Notes: generated by a model not told the origin, from the sequence alone. A DNA stretch of 64,000 nt from an uncultured Eubacteriales bacterium (GCA_900315125.1 OMXT01000008.1:1-64000); one strand, 5' to 3'. Shown: positions 50,048-59,136, counted from the first letter of the stretch. Program-made: numbers and translations.

Positions 50048-50587
50048 ATGAAGGTTAACATCACAGGCAAGAATTTCAAGACTTATCAGAAGCTGGAGGA
50101 TACGATTCAGAAGAAGTTCGACAAGCTGAGCAAGTACTTCTCTGATGAGATCACCGCCAATGTGGTATTATCCCAGCAGAGAGGAAAGGATAAGATTGAG
50201 GCCACGATCAATGCGAAGGGAACGGTGTTCAGAGCGGAGGAACTGACACCGGATATATATGAGGGCATAGACAAGGTTGTCGATAAGCTGGCTCACCAGA
50301 TGACGAAGTATAAGGGAAAGCTGAAGAAGCGCTATAATGATAATAAGGCGCTGAAGTTTGAGTTCGTTCCTGAGCCGGAGCCGGTAGAAGAGGAAGAGGT
50401 CAAGGATGCCAGGGTCGTCAAGACCAAGCAGTTTGACCTGCGGCCCATGGATGTGGACGAGGCGATTCTGGAGATGGAGCTGCTGTCCCACGATTTCTTC
50501 GTTTTCATGAACATGGAGACGGAGAGCGTCAACGTTGTCTATAAGAGAAACGACGGAAATTACGGTCTGCTGGAGACCAGATATTAA
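50048..50587 (+). CDS. hpf: Long-form ribosome hibernation promoting factor
   Basis: 179 residues. The N-terminal S30AE/YfiA domain (1-105, MKVNITGKNFKTYQKLEDTI) binds the 30S decoding site. The C-terminal domain (about 125-179, VKTKQFDLRPMDVDEAILEM) dimerises to form 100S ribosomes in stationary phase. An acidic linker joins them (PEPEPVEEEEV). AAAGGAGG is 4 bases before ATG 50048. In related genomes hpf normally follows comF and the raiA RNA; here it lies about 17.8 kb from the RNA. Confidence 0.95.
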   Translation: MKVNITGKNFKTYQKLEDTIQKKFDKLSKYFSDEITANVVLSQQRGKDKIEATINAKGTVFRAEELTPDIYEGIDKVVDKLAHQMTKYKGKLKKRYNDNKALKFEFVPEPEPVEEEEVKDARVVKTKQFDLRPMDVDEAILEMELLSHDFFVFMNMETESVNVVYKRNDGNYGLLETRY

Positions 50588-50606
50588 TCAATAAGTTTGA
50601 CCGACC

Positions 50607-50631
50607 GGGGCTGCGATGCAGCCCCTTTTTT
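50607..50631 (+). terminator. Terminator of hpf
   Basis: GGGGCTGC (50607-50614), loop GAT, GCAGCCCC (50618-50625), then six T. Confidence 0.9.
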
Positions 50632-50634
50632 CGT

Positions 50635-50874
50635 GGAGAATTCTGCGCCGGCGGAATCACCGCGGAGCTTATTAATCGATTTTTGCAGCGTATTAATCGT
50701 GGAATGACAGGCATGCATTTGTTATGATTGTTAATAATAAAACGAAATAAAAAGACGGAAAGTGACGCACTGAGGTGTGGCAGAAAAACGTAAGGAATTG
50801 CGCAGAAGAACTGGCGCCGAATATCGACGGGGCAGTTTACGCAGAAGAATAAGGTACTATCAGGGAGGGTTTTT
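50635..50874. promoter_or_regulatory. Control region of the glycyl radical enzyme operon
   Basis: 240 bases without a gene. TATTAATCG occurs twice about 24 bases apart (near 50671 and 50694), CGCAGAAGAA occurs twice (near 50809 and 50843), and a TTGTTA with an AT-rich -10 (about 50719-50745) may be the promoter. The direct repeats are candidate AraC-type binding sites. No riboswitch recognised. Confidence 0.4.
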
Positions 50875-53253
50875 ATGCTGAACGAACGATTAACGAGAAT
50901 GAGAAACAGGCTGTGGAATTCACGGCCCTGCATCACGGCGGAGCGCCTGGTGCTGCAGACAGAAGCGTATAAGAAATTTGCAGGGGACGCTATTCCGGTT
51001 TTCCGGGCGGAAGTGGTCCGCTACATCATGGAGCGGATGACGACGCTGATCAATGAGGACGAACTGATCGTCGGAACGCCTACCAATAAATACCGGGGAG
51101 CAAACCTCCATCCGGAATTCCAGTCCAGCTCCTGGTACATCAGCGACATCGATGATTTTACCACCAGAAGCAAGGATCCCTACGATATCAGCCCGGAGGA
51201 CAGAGAAACGATCCTGAAGACCCTGCCCTACTGGGAGGATAAGTCCATGGAGGATATGTCCCGGAACGCGCTGCCGCCCCACATCGAGGAGTGCATCCAG
51301 GACGACATTATCACCGTCGGCCTGCGGAACGGCGTGTCCGGTGAGACCACCTGCGACCATGAGAAACTGCTGACCATCGGTCTTAAGGGATACATGGAAG
51401 AATGTCAGGCGAACATCGATAAAACAATTCGTTCAAGTCAGCTGGACGAGGAGAAAGTGGAATTTTGGCAGGCATGCATCATTCAGTGCCAGGGACTGAT
51501 CACCTATGCCCACCGCATGGCGGAAGAGGCAGAGCGCCAGGCAGCGGAATGCAGCGATCCCAAGAGAAAGCAGGAGCTGCTGACCATCGCGGAGAACTGC
51601 CGCGTCGTACCGGAGAATCCGCCCCAGACGTTCCAGCAGGCTCTTCAGATGGTATGGTTTGCCCATGTTGCCTTTCATATCGAGGTCTGCACCACAGCCT
51701 GCGGATTCGGACGGTTCGACCAGTACATGTGGCCGTACTATAAGAAGGATGTCATAGATGAGAAGAACATAACAGAAGACGAGGCGCTGGAGATGCTGGA
51801 ATGCCTCTATCTCAAAGCCTGCGAGGTTTATGAAGTAAGAGATAAGTGGTACGCTACATCTTTCGCCGGCTATCCCATGTGGGAAATCCTCGTTGTCGGC
51901 GGTCAGACGCCGGACGGCAGAGATGCGACCAATGAACTTTCCTATCAGTGCCTTGAGGCGGCGAACCAGCTGAAGACGACCCAGCCGGTCATGGCAGTGA
52001 GAGTCTGGGAAGGTACGCCGGAGAAGCTGATCCGCAAGGGATGCAAGATGATCCAGGAAGGACAGGCGAACCCGGGATTCTTTAACGATGAGGCCGCCAT
52101 GAAGATGTCCCTGGGCAAGGGCTGCACCATCGAGGAAGCGAGAGACTGGACCATCGTTGGATGCATCCAGCCGGGTCCCGGAGGCGGAGCGACGGACGGT
52201 TCCCCGGATGCGGGCTATGTCAATATGGGCAAGATGATCGAGTTTGTACTCCATAACGGGCTGGATCCCGATACAGGGAAGATGATGGGACTGCAGACCG
52301 GAGATCCCAGAGACTTTAAGGATATAGAAGATTTTAAGGATGCGCTGAAGAAGCAGATCCTCTACCATTATCAGCTGATCGCTACGGGATATAACATCAT
52401 GCAGAGCATGCACATGACCAGGTTCCCGGTGATCTTCGCGGGCATGCTGACCAAGGGATGCGTAGAGAGCGGTCGGTCCGTCCAGCATGGCGGAGCTAAA
52501 TACACCACAGCTGGTATGTACCTCACGGGCGCAGCCAACCTGGCAGATTCCATCGCGGCGATCGACACCTGCATATATAAGGATCATGATATTACCATGG
52601 ACGAGCTCATCGACGCTCTGGATCATAACTTTGAAGGGAACGAGCGGATGCGCCAGCTGCTGCTGAACAAGCCGCCCAAGTTCGGCAATGACAATGCTTA
52701 CGTAGACGGAATTTACCGGGAGATGATGCATTTCATCGCAGACAACGTCCAGCAGTGGCCCGATGCAAGAGGAGGAAGATATTCCTTCAACGTTCATTCT
52801 CAGACGGTAAACGTTTCTCACGGTCTGGTAACCGGAGCGACGCCGGACGGCCGCAAGGCAGGAGAACCTTTCTGCGATAATGCTTCCCCGATGATGGGCA
52901 GAGATATGAAGGGCCCCACCGCCACAGTCAAGTCCGTTGCGTCCATGGGACAGTCCGATTTCCACGACGGCGCGCTGTTCAACCTGCGCTTTGACCCCAA
53001 GGGCGTCGAGGGCGAAAAGGGTCTGGAGAGCATAGAGGGAATCATCAAGACGTACTTTAAGAACGGCGGTGAGCACATCCAGATCAACGTCGTAGATAAT
53101 GAGACGCTGAAGGCGGCGCAGAAGACGCCGGAGAAGTACAAAGGCCTGATGGTCCGTGTCGCCGGATACATGGCATACTTTACGGAGCTGGATAAGAGCG
53201 CCCAGGATGTGATCATCCACAGGACAGCGCATTTTGAGAGCGCAGACGCCTAA
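50875..53253 (+). CDS. Glycyl radical enzyme with Cys-Ile-Gln active site (substrate unknown)
   Basis: 792 residues, PFL/diol-dehydratase superfamily, oxygen-sensitive. The glycyl radical site is RVAGYMAYF with Gly764, and the thiyl-radical cysteine is Cys430 in VGCIQPGPGG. Characterised dehydratases, CutC, HypD, IslA and decarboxylases carry Cys-x-Glu at this place; here Glu is Gln432. PFL's Cys-Cys pair is also absent. So known activities are not supported. The downstream activase, amino-acid permease, AraC regulator and aldo/keto reductase suggest a dedicated pathway for an amino-acid-like or polar small molecule. ATG 50875 follows AGGGAGGG. Confidence 0.9.
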   Translation: MLNERLTRMRNRLWNSRPCITAERLVLQTEAYKKFAGDAIPVFRAEVVRYIMERMTTLINEDELIVGTPTNKYRGANLHPEFQSSSWYISDIDDFTTRSKDPYDISPEDRETILKTLPYWEDKSMEDMSRNALPPHIEECIQDDIITVGLRNGVSGETTCDHEKLLTIGLKGYMEECQANIDKTIRSSQLDEEKVEFWQACIIQCQGLITYAHRMAEEAERQAAECSDPKRKQELLTIAENCRVVPENPPQTFQQALQMVWFAHVAFHIEVCTTACGFGRFDQYMWPYYKKDVIDEKNITEDEALEMLECLYLKACEVYEVRDKWYATSFAGYPMWEILVVGGQTPDGRDATNELSYQCLEAANQLKTTQPVMAVRVWEGTPEKLIRKGCKMIQEGQANPGFFNDEAAMKMSLGKGCTIEEARDWTIVGCIQPGPGGGATDGSPDAGYVNMGKMIEFVLHNGLDPDTGKMMGLQTGDPRDFKDIEDFKDALKKQILYHYQLIATGYNIMQSMHMTRFPVIFAGMLTKGCVESGRSVQHGGAKYTTAGMYLTGAANLADSIAAIDTCIYKDHDITMDELIDALDHNFEGNERMRQLLLNKPPKFGNDNAYVDGIYREMMHFIADNVQQWPDARGGRYSFNVHSQTVNVSHGLVTGATPDGRKAGEPFCDNASPMMGRDMKGPTATVKSVASMGQSDFHDGALFNLRFDPKGVEGEKGLESIEGIIKTYFKNGGEHIQINVVDNETLKAAQKTPEKYKGLMVRVAGYMAYFTELDKSAQDVIIHRTAHFESADA

Positions 53254-53313
53254 ATACAGTAATACACGGTGAAGGAACGGCAATAAGAGCCGTAGACTGA
53301 CAGGAGGAAATGA

Positions 53314-54231
53314 TTGAAAGAACTTGTTGGCTCGATCCAAAAGTTTTCGACGGAGGATGGTCCGGGCATCCGGACCACCGTCTTCCTCAAAGGCTGCCCG
53401 CTGAACTGCCGCTGGTGCCACAACCCGGAGCTCATCCGTTTCGACCAGGAACTGATCCAGATGCCGAACAGCTGTATCGGCTGCGGGGTGTGCATGGAGG
53501 TCTGTCCCCAGCAGGCGGTTTACATCGGGGAAGACGGAAAGATCGCCATACACCGGGATCGGTGCACGCTGTGTATGGAGTGCGCTGACCAGTGTTATGC
53601 CGGCGCGCTGAAGAGGGTGGCAGAACCCATGACACCGGAGCAGATCATGGCGGAGGCAGCCCAGGACAAGGGATTCTACGACGAGACGGGCGGAGGCATC
53701 ACCCTGAGCGGGGGAGAGATCCTGGCCAGACCGGACTTTGTTGCCCGGGTCATAGACCTTGCGGAAGAGGAAGGGATCGGCATCTGTCTGGATACATCGG
53801 GATACGGTGACGGAGATTTCCTCTTTGCCCAGGCAAAGCGAAAGACTGTGACGGATATCCTGTTTGATATTAAGGCGGTCAGTCCGGAGCTCCACGAGGA
53901 ACTGACGGGAAAGCGCAACGACATTATTCTGGAAAATCTCCGGAAACTTGCGTCAGATCCGGAAACCAGGAGCAAGGTCTGGATCCGCATGCCCCTGATC
54001 CGCGGTCTGAACGACAGTGAAGAAGAGACGGAGGCAGCGGCGGAGATGCTGCAGGAACTTGGATTCCGGCGCGTGGATCTGCTGCCCTATCATGACCTTG
54101 GGATCTCCAAGAAGAAACACATCGGCGGGATTCAGGAGCGATTCCAGCCTCCGACAGAGGAGCGGATCGAGGAGATCCGAAGAAAACTGGAGAATCGGGG
54201 CATGGAAACGGGAATTTTTGGTAAACTGTAG
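53314..54231 (+). CDS. Glycyl radical enzyme activase (radical SAM)
   Basis: 305 residues. The SAM cluster motif is Cys28, Cys32, Cys35 (GCPLNCRWC). An inserted ferredoxin domain carries two more 4Fe-4S sets: Cys54, 57, 60, 64 and Cys84, 87, 90, 94. This is the layout of activases for the dehydratase-type enzymes rather than of PflA, which has no insert. It abstracts hydrogen from Gly764 of the upstream enzyme. TTG 53314 has AGGAGG 7 bases upstream. It lies 60 bases behind its partner. Confidence 0.93.
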   Translation: MKELVGSIQKFSTEDGPGIRTTVFLKGCPLNCRWCHNPELIRFDQELIQMPNSCIGCGVCMEVCPQQAVYIGEDGKIAIHRDRCTLCMECADQCYAGALKRVAEPMTPEQIMAEAAQDKGFYDETGGGITLSGGEILARPDFVARVIDLAEEEGIGICLDTSGYGDGDFLFAQAKRKTVTDILFDIKAVSPELHEELTGKRNDIILENLRKLASDPETRSKVWIRMPLIRGLNDSEEETEAAAEMLQELGFRRVDLLPYHDLGISKKKHIGGIQERFQPPTEERIEEIRRKLENRGMETGIFGKL

Positions 54232-54378
54232 ACTGAGCACAATTATTAAAGAAATTATTTGTTGAAATATAATTATTAATTTGTTATCGTTATTATCAGA
54301 TGTTGTTATCAGTTATTATCAGTTGTATCGCCTGCTGTTGAGAGGAACAGCCGGCGAGAAGAAAATGAGGAGTAGTTT
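54232..54378. promoter_or_regulatory. AT-rich gap with three TTATCAG repeats
   Basis: TTATCAG occurs at 54293-54299, 54306-54312 and 54316-54322, two of them within TTATTATCAG. A TATAAT box (54268-54273) lacks a strong -35. This region probably controls the amino-acid permease separately from the radical enzyme. Confidence 0.4.
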
Positions 54379-55878
54379 ATGAGTAAAGACAAAGGACAGG
54401 AGAACTCCCTGCACAGAGGGCTGAAAAGCAGGCATCTCCAGATGATCGCTATCGGCGGTTCCATTGGAACCGGTCTGTTCCTTGCCATGGGAGGCACGAT
54501 CCGTGACGCCGGCCCCGGCGGAGCTATGGTAGCTTATGCCATCATGGGCGTTGTCGTATACTTTATGATGACGGCTCTGGGTGAGATGGCTACAGAGCTT
54601 CCCATTCCCGGCGCGTTCACATCCTACGCAAACCGCTTCGTAGACGAAGCCTGGGGATTTACCAACGGATGGTCTTACTGGTTCGGCAGTTCCATGACGG
54701 TGGCAGCAGAGCTGATCGCCGGTGCAATTATCGTTAAATACTGGTTCCCGGGAAGCAATTCCTCCCTGTGGGCAGCGCTTTTCCTGGGCATTTTGCTGAT
54801 GCTGAATCTGTTTTCTGTTAAGGGTTTCGGCGAAGCGGAGTTCTGGTTTGCCGGAATCAAGGTCGTCGTTACGATCATATTCCTGATCGTCGGCGTGCTG
54901 ATGATCGTGGGAATCATGCACAGCGGCGAGGATGCCGGATTCCACAACTGGGTACTGGACGGCGGAAAAGCCGGCAAGGCGCCCTTTGTAAACGGCATCG
55001 GAGGCATCGTCGGGATCTTCATGGTAGCGGCTTTCTCCTTCTCTAACACAGAGCTGGTCGGACTGACTGCCGCAGAATCGGAGAACCCCAAGAAGGATGT
55101 TCCCAAGGCGATCCACAGTGTATTCTGGAGACTGCTGATTTTCTATCTTGGAACCATCTTCGTTGTAGCGACGCTGATCCCGTTTACGGAGCCTTCGCTG
55201 CTGGATGCTTCTGAGGATAACGTAGCGGCAGCGCCTTATACGATCATATTCCGCAACGCGGGATTCGCAGCGGCGGCTTCGTTCATGGATGCGATCATCC
55301 TGACATCCGTACTGTCCTGCGGCAACTCTTCCATGTATGCGGCATCCCGAACCATGCAGCACATGGCGGAAAAGGGAGCTGCGCCCAAATTCTTTGCTAA
55401 GATCAGCAAGAGAGGCGTTCCTGTTCGTTCCGTCCTCCTGACTGCTATCATCGCGGCATTTGCCTTCGTTGCGTCCCTGCTGGGCGACGGCGTTGCTTAC
55501 ACGGCAGCGTATTACCTCTGCGGTATCGCGGGCGTGTACAACTGGCTGACGATCAGTGTGGCGCACTACCGCTTCAGAAGAGGATGGGTCAAGCAGGGTC
55601 ATTCTCTGGATGAGCTGGATTATAAATCGCCGTTCTACCCTGTGGGCTCCCTGTTCTGCATCATCGTGTGCGTCATCGTATGCTTCGGTGCGAACTGGTG
55701 GGTATTTACAGACTTTAACTGGTTTGATTTCCTTACATGCTACGGGATCATTCCTATTTCAATTGTTATGTTCTTCGTGTACAAGAAGGTTCGCGGAACC
55801 AAATGGGTACCTTACGAAGAAATGGACTTTACTCCGCCGGAGGGCGTTACGAGAGATGATATCTCCGCCATCGACTGA
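54379..55878 (+). CDS. Amino-acid permease, AAT family (LysP-like)
   Basis: 499 residues, 12 predicted helices. The N-terminus LKSRHLQMIAIGGSIGTGLF is the AAT-family signature, followed by ALGEMATELPIPGAFTSYA. Proton-coupled uptake of an amino acid. It follows the radical enzyme and activase on the same strand and precedes a convergent AraC gene; its cargo could be the radical enzyme's substrate or an amino acid related to it. The family includes lysine, proline, D-serine and GABA carriers; the cargo cannot be chosen from sequence. RBS GAGGAG; terminator follows. Confidence 0.9.
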   Translation: MSKDKGQENSLHRGLKSRHLQMIAIGGSIGTGLFLAMGGTIRDAGPGGAMVAYAIMGVVVYFMMTALGEMATELPIPGAFTSYANRFVDEAWGFTNGWSYWFGSSMTVAAELIAGAIIVKYWFPGSNSSLWAALFLGILLMLNLFSVKGFGEAEFWFAGIKVVVTIIFLIVGVLMIVGIMHSGEDAGFHNWVLDGGKAGKAPFVNGIGGIVGIFMVAAFSFSNTELVGLTAAESENPKKDVPKAIHSVFWRLLIFYLGTIFVVATLIPFTEPSLLDASEDNVAAAPYTIIFRNAGFAAAASFMDAIILTSVLSCGNSSMYAASRTMQHMAEKGAAPKFFAKISKRGVPVRSVLLTAIIAAFAFVASLLGDGVAYTAAYYLCGIAGVYNWLTISVAHYRFRRGWVKQGHSLDELDYKSPFYPVGSLFCIIVCVIVCFGANWWVFTDFNWFDFLTCYGIIPISIVMFFVYKKVRGTKWVPYEEMDFTPPEGVTRDDISAID

Positions 55879-55923
55879 GGAAGTTCGACTGTGCAGCATG
55901 TAGAGATCAAATAATAAGACAGC

Positions 55924-55950
55924 GCCGGGAATATCCCGGCCTGTTCTTTA
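55924..55950 (+). terminator. Terminator of the amino-acid permease
   Basis: GCCGGG (55924-55929) pairs with CCCGGC (55935-55940), then CTGTTCTTTA. The T-run is imperfect. Confidence 0.6.
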
Positions 55951-56028
55951 TAGGAAAAGATGAATGGTGGAGCGTGTACATTTACTCAGCATTTCGCCGC
56001 AGGGTGCGTGATCACCGGATCTTCTGTA

Positions 56029-57885
56029 TCACCGGATCTTCTGGATGAGGACGGTCTGGACGCCGATCCCCCGGAACTGGAGTTCCAGATCCAGATGGGA
56101 ATCTGCTTTTTCCATGTACGTGTCCGCCACGGGATTAGAGTAGACTTCAGGATGTACGTTGTACCGGGCTCCCATCTTCTCAGGAAATCCCATGCGGCTC
56201 ATAACGGAAAACAGACTGTTATAACTGCTGGACGTGTATTTACTGACTAGATAATCGCCGGCAGGAATGCGGAAGGTCAGGCTCAGATTCAGTTCATCGT
56301 TGAAGCCGGACAGGGTCTGATCCGCATAGTAGGGCGTGCATGAGGATTCGCTGAGACCAAGGACATTACGGTTTGCATTGAATGCCAGCACAAGCCATGC
56401 AGTACCGTCGCTGCTCAAACGGATCACACCGCAGTTTTCGTCTTCCAGCACGAGCTCTCCCGCGTTTTCGGTGAGCAGTTCCAGGCCGAAGAGGAGCGGT
56501 TTGGGCGTCCCGTCAGAAAGCAGTATGCTCCGCTGGCCTTTCAGCGAGGCGTCCTGTGTATCCTGGTCCCGGAGCATTAAACGCAGATTTTCTGCATCGC
56601 TGTGGATCCCGCTGTTATAGAGCGCAGCAAGTCCTGCGACAGAGTCAAATCCATAGCGTCCGCCGGCGGGCGGCTCAAAGCGCTTCTCCCGCGTCATGGA
56701 AAAACCTCTTTTGCGGGTGCGGCGTTCCCATTCGGCAAGCTCCGGTGACTTTTCTTCCTCAGGCAGAAGCAGGATCACAGGATCCTGGCAGGACAGACGG
56801 CGCAGATAATCGTATACCCTGTGCTGGAGCACGCGAAAATCGTCCAGTGTTACAAGGACAGTCACACTGCGGTGGAAAGGGCGGATCACAGGCGTTTCCA
56901 GAGAAACTTCACTGCGGAATTCTCTGCGGGCGGCTTGTCGCAGCGAACGGTTCTGGGAAATGAGCCGCGACTGGCTGCGGTTCAGGACATCCAGCGTACG
57001 GTGGATAGGAAGTTCCTCGATGGAAGGCGGATTATCGTCGGTCAGGATCCAGCCGCCGTACAGGCGGCGGTGCTCCTCCGGGCTGTGCCCAAACCAGCGG
57101 GAGAATGTTTCTTCATAGTATTTGACGGCAGAGAATCCCACAAGGGAGGCGATCCGGCTTATTTTCTGATCACTGCCCAGAAGGTAGATCTCCGACCACT
57201 CCGCACGGGCGAAGGAAAGAAAATCCCGGAAACTGATGCCAAGATAGTCTTTGATCAGGTGGGAAAGATAGCTGGTGCTGAGATGCTCCATGGCAGCCAG
57301 ATCCGCCAGGGTGATCCGGGTGTCGTGATGTTCATAAACATAGTTTATGACATGGCTGATCCGCTCTTCTATCACTGGGTCGCCGCTGTCGAAGTGGACG
57401 ACGATGTTGTCCCGGAAGGCGAAGAGATTAAAATACTTATTCAGCTGGTTGATTACCGAAAGACAGATGCTGATGCAGCTGTCCTGGTAGTTTATGTCCT
57501 TCTGAAGGTAGCAGGTCAGCAGCTTCAGCAGCGAAAGCCGCAGCTCCGGCAGGTGCCGGTTGGTCTGCCCGGAAGAATAGGTCCGGTAGCAGCCCAGAGG
57601 AAGGTTCGGGTAGAACTGGGTGAAGAACAGGTTGCTGACATGGATCAGGGCCGTAATGTTGTCCCCTGATGCTGCCTGCAGGGTGTGGACTTCGTGACCG
57701 GCATTGGCGAAGATGTCCCCGGCCTGCAGTTCATAGGTGCAGTAACCGTTTCGGAGCAGGACGCTGCCCTCCAGGACATAGACAAGCTCCAGATCTTTAT
57801 GGTAATGTATGGGATATTCCCGGATGTTTCCGACGGTGATGGAAACCGGAAAATCGCCGGGATAGGTTATAGCCTCCAGGATCAT
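56029..57885 (-). CDS. AraC-family regulator with long GH39-like C-terminal extension
   Basis: 618 residues, twice the normal AraC length. A cupin-like sensor (1-90, IHYHKDLELVYVLEGS with metal-type His) leads to the HTH pair (about 178-275, ITLADLAAMEHLSTSYLSHL and ISRIASLVGFSAVKYYEETF). A further 340 residues follow. The last 200 (YGFDSVAGLAALYNSG, then AWLVLAFNANRNV, FRIPAGDYLVSKY) recall the C-terminal part of GH39-type AraC fusions, with no clear catalytic Glu pair seen. It lies between the permease and the aldo/keto reductase and probably controls the radical-enzyme genes. Confidence 0.83.
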   Translation of the reverse strand: MILEAITYPGDFPVSITVGNIREYPIHYHKDLELVYVLEGSVLLRNGYCTYELQAGDIFANAGHEVHTLQAASGDNITALIHVSNLFFTQFYPNLPLGCYRTYSSGQTNRHLPELRLSLLKLLTCYLQKDINYQDSCISICLSVINQLNKYFNLFAFRDNIVVHFDSGDPVIEERISHVINYVYEHHDTRITLADLAAMEHLSTSYLSHLIKDYLGISFRDFLSFARAEWSEIYLLGSDQKISRIASLVGFSAVKYYEETFSRWFGHSPEEHRRLYGGWILTDDNPPSIEELPIHRTLDVLNRSQSRLISQNRSLRQAARREFRSEVSLETPVIRPFHRSVTVLVTLDDFRVLQHRVYDYLRRLSCQDPVILLLPEEEKSPELAEWERRTRKRGFSMTREKRFEPPAGGRYGFDSVAGLAALYNSGIHSDAENLRLMLRDQDTQDASLKGQRSILLSDGTPKPLLFGLELLTENAGELVLEDENCGVIRLSSDGTAWLVLAFNANRNVLGLSESSCTPYYADQTLSGFNDELNLSLTFRIPAGDYLVSKYTSSSYNSLFSVMSRMGFPEKMGARYNVHPEVYSNPVADTYMEKADSHLDLELQFRGIGVQTVLIQKIR

Positions 57886-57996
57886 GGGTTCCTCCTTTGA
57901 ATCGGGTGGTTAAACAGTATTATAAGACTTTGTTCACAGAAAATAAACAGGCAGGGTAAACAAAGGCCTGACCTGCCGGGTCTCAGGAGGTAAACA

Positions 57997-58869
57997 ATGG
58001 ATAGAATTAAGCTTAACGACGGATCCTTTCTTCCCCGTCTTGGACAGGGAACGTGGCAGATGGCAGAGGACGACCAGAAGGCGCAGCGTGAGATCGAAGG
58101 GATTCGCTATGGATTGGACGCGGGGATCCCGATGATCGACACAGCGGAAATGTATGCGGACGGCAAGGCGGAGAGCCTGACAGGGGACGCGATCTTCGGA
58201 AGGGACCGCAGCAGCATGTATATCGTCAGCAAGGTGTATCCCCAGAACGCAAACCGCCGCCATATCCGCTCCAGTCTTCGCCGCTCCCTGAAGCTGCTGG
58301 GCACGGACTATCTGGATCTTTATCTGCTGCACTGGCGTGAAGATGCGGACCTTGCGGAAGTGGCATGGTGCATGGAACAGCTGAAATCAGAAGGCCTGAT
58401 CCGCCGCTGGGGCGTTTCTAATTTTGATGTGGAGGACATGGAGGATCTTTGGAGGGTTCCCGACGGCAGAAACTGCTGCGTCAATGAAGTGCTGTATAAC
58501 CTGGGCTCCCGGGGCATAGAATATGACCTGCTGCCCTGGCAGCGGGAGCAGGGCGTGCCTGTCATCGCCTATGGACCGGTGGGACAGGCCGGCGCCATGG
58601 TCACCCAGGACGGCGTATCCAAAGCTCAGCTCATGTCAGACCCGAATGTCATGGCTGTGGCAGAGGAACGGGGCATTTCCGTTGTCCAGCTGCTGCTCGC
58701 CTTCGTACTGCAGCAGCCCGATGTGGCTGCGATCCCCAAGGCCGTGAGCCGGGAACACATCGACGAGAACATCCATGCCCTGGATATCCGGCTGACGGAA
58801 GAGGAGATCGCCCGCCTGTCAGAGAGCTTCCCGGCGCCCACAGAGAAGGTGCCGATGGAGAAGTACTGA
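57997..58869 (+). CDS. Aldo/keto reductase
   Basis: 290 residues, TIM barrel. The catalytic tetrad is present: Asp48 and Tyr53 (IDTAEMY), Lys79 (VSKVYP) and His112 (LLHWRED). The NADPH site GVSNFD and IPKAVSREHIDEN are family features. It reduces an aldehyde or ketone in the cytosol. Divergent from the AraC gene, so probably its target, and possibly the reductase for a carbonyl product of the radical enzyme. RBS CAGGAGG. The gap holds a copy of the CAAAG-N-CCTGAC motif (57961-57972). Confidence 0.92.
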   Translation: MDRIKLNDGSFLPRLGQGTWQMAEDDQKAQREIEGIRYGLDAGIPMIDTAEMYADGKAESLTGDAIFGRDRSSMYIVSKVYPQNANRRHIRSSLRRSLKLLGTDYLDLYLLHWREDADLAEVAWCMEQLKSEGLIRRWGVSNFDVEDMEDLWRVPDGRNCCVNEVLYNLGSRGIEYDLLPWQREQGVPVIAYGPVGQAGAMVTQDGVSKAQLMSDPNVMAVAEERGISVVQLLLAFVLQQPDVAAIPKAVSREHIDENIHALDIRLTEEEIARLSESFPAPTEKVPMEKY

Positions 58870-59069
58870 TACAGCAGAATCCGTCCGGGGAGAAATAATC
58901 ATCTATCCGTAAAAAATCAAAGAACTGTGCGAAATTTCGATTAGAATGGAATCAAGCAACGCTTTGCGATATAAGTGGATTTATTAGATTTCCTGATGGG
59001 ATGGGATGACAAGTGATAAATTCAAATGCTGCACAAACGCCATCCCTCCCGGCATGAGGTCAACTGCCC
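58870..59069. other. Gap before the cdaA promoter
   Basis: About 200 bases without a convincing gene. A run TTGCGATATAAGTGG near 58962 and GATGGGATGGGATGA repeats near 58995 are the only features. No terminator clearly belonging to the aldo/keto reductase is seen. Confidence 0.3.
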
Positions 59070-59098
59070 TTGAACTGTGGCGGATTTCTTTGTATAAT
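59070..59098 (+). promoter_or_regulatory. Promoter of the cdaA-cdaR-glmS operon
   Basis: TTGAAC (59070-59075), 17-bp spacer, perfect TATAAT (59093-59098). It leaves a leader of about 210 nt. Confidence 0.75.
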
Positions 59099-59136
59099 GA
59101 AACTGGTAAAGAAGCGGAAGCCCGGAGCTGTGCGAC

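Noticed and set aside
51433..53895. 820-codon minus-strand frame opposite the glycyl radical enzyme and activase
   Set aside because: It is the antisense shadow of two clearly recognised genes in GC-rich codons; protein text has no domain.
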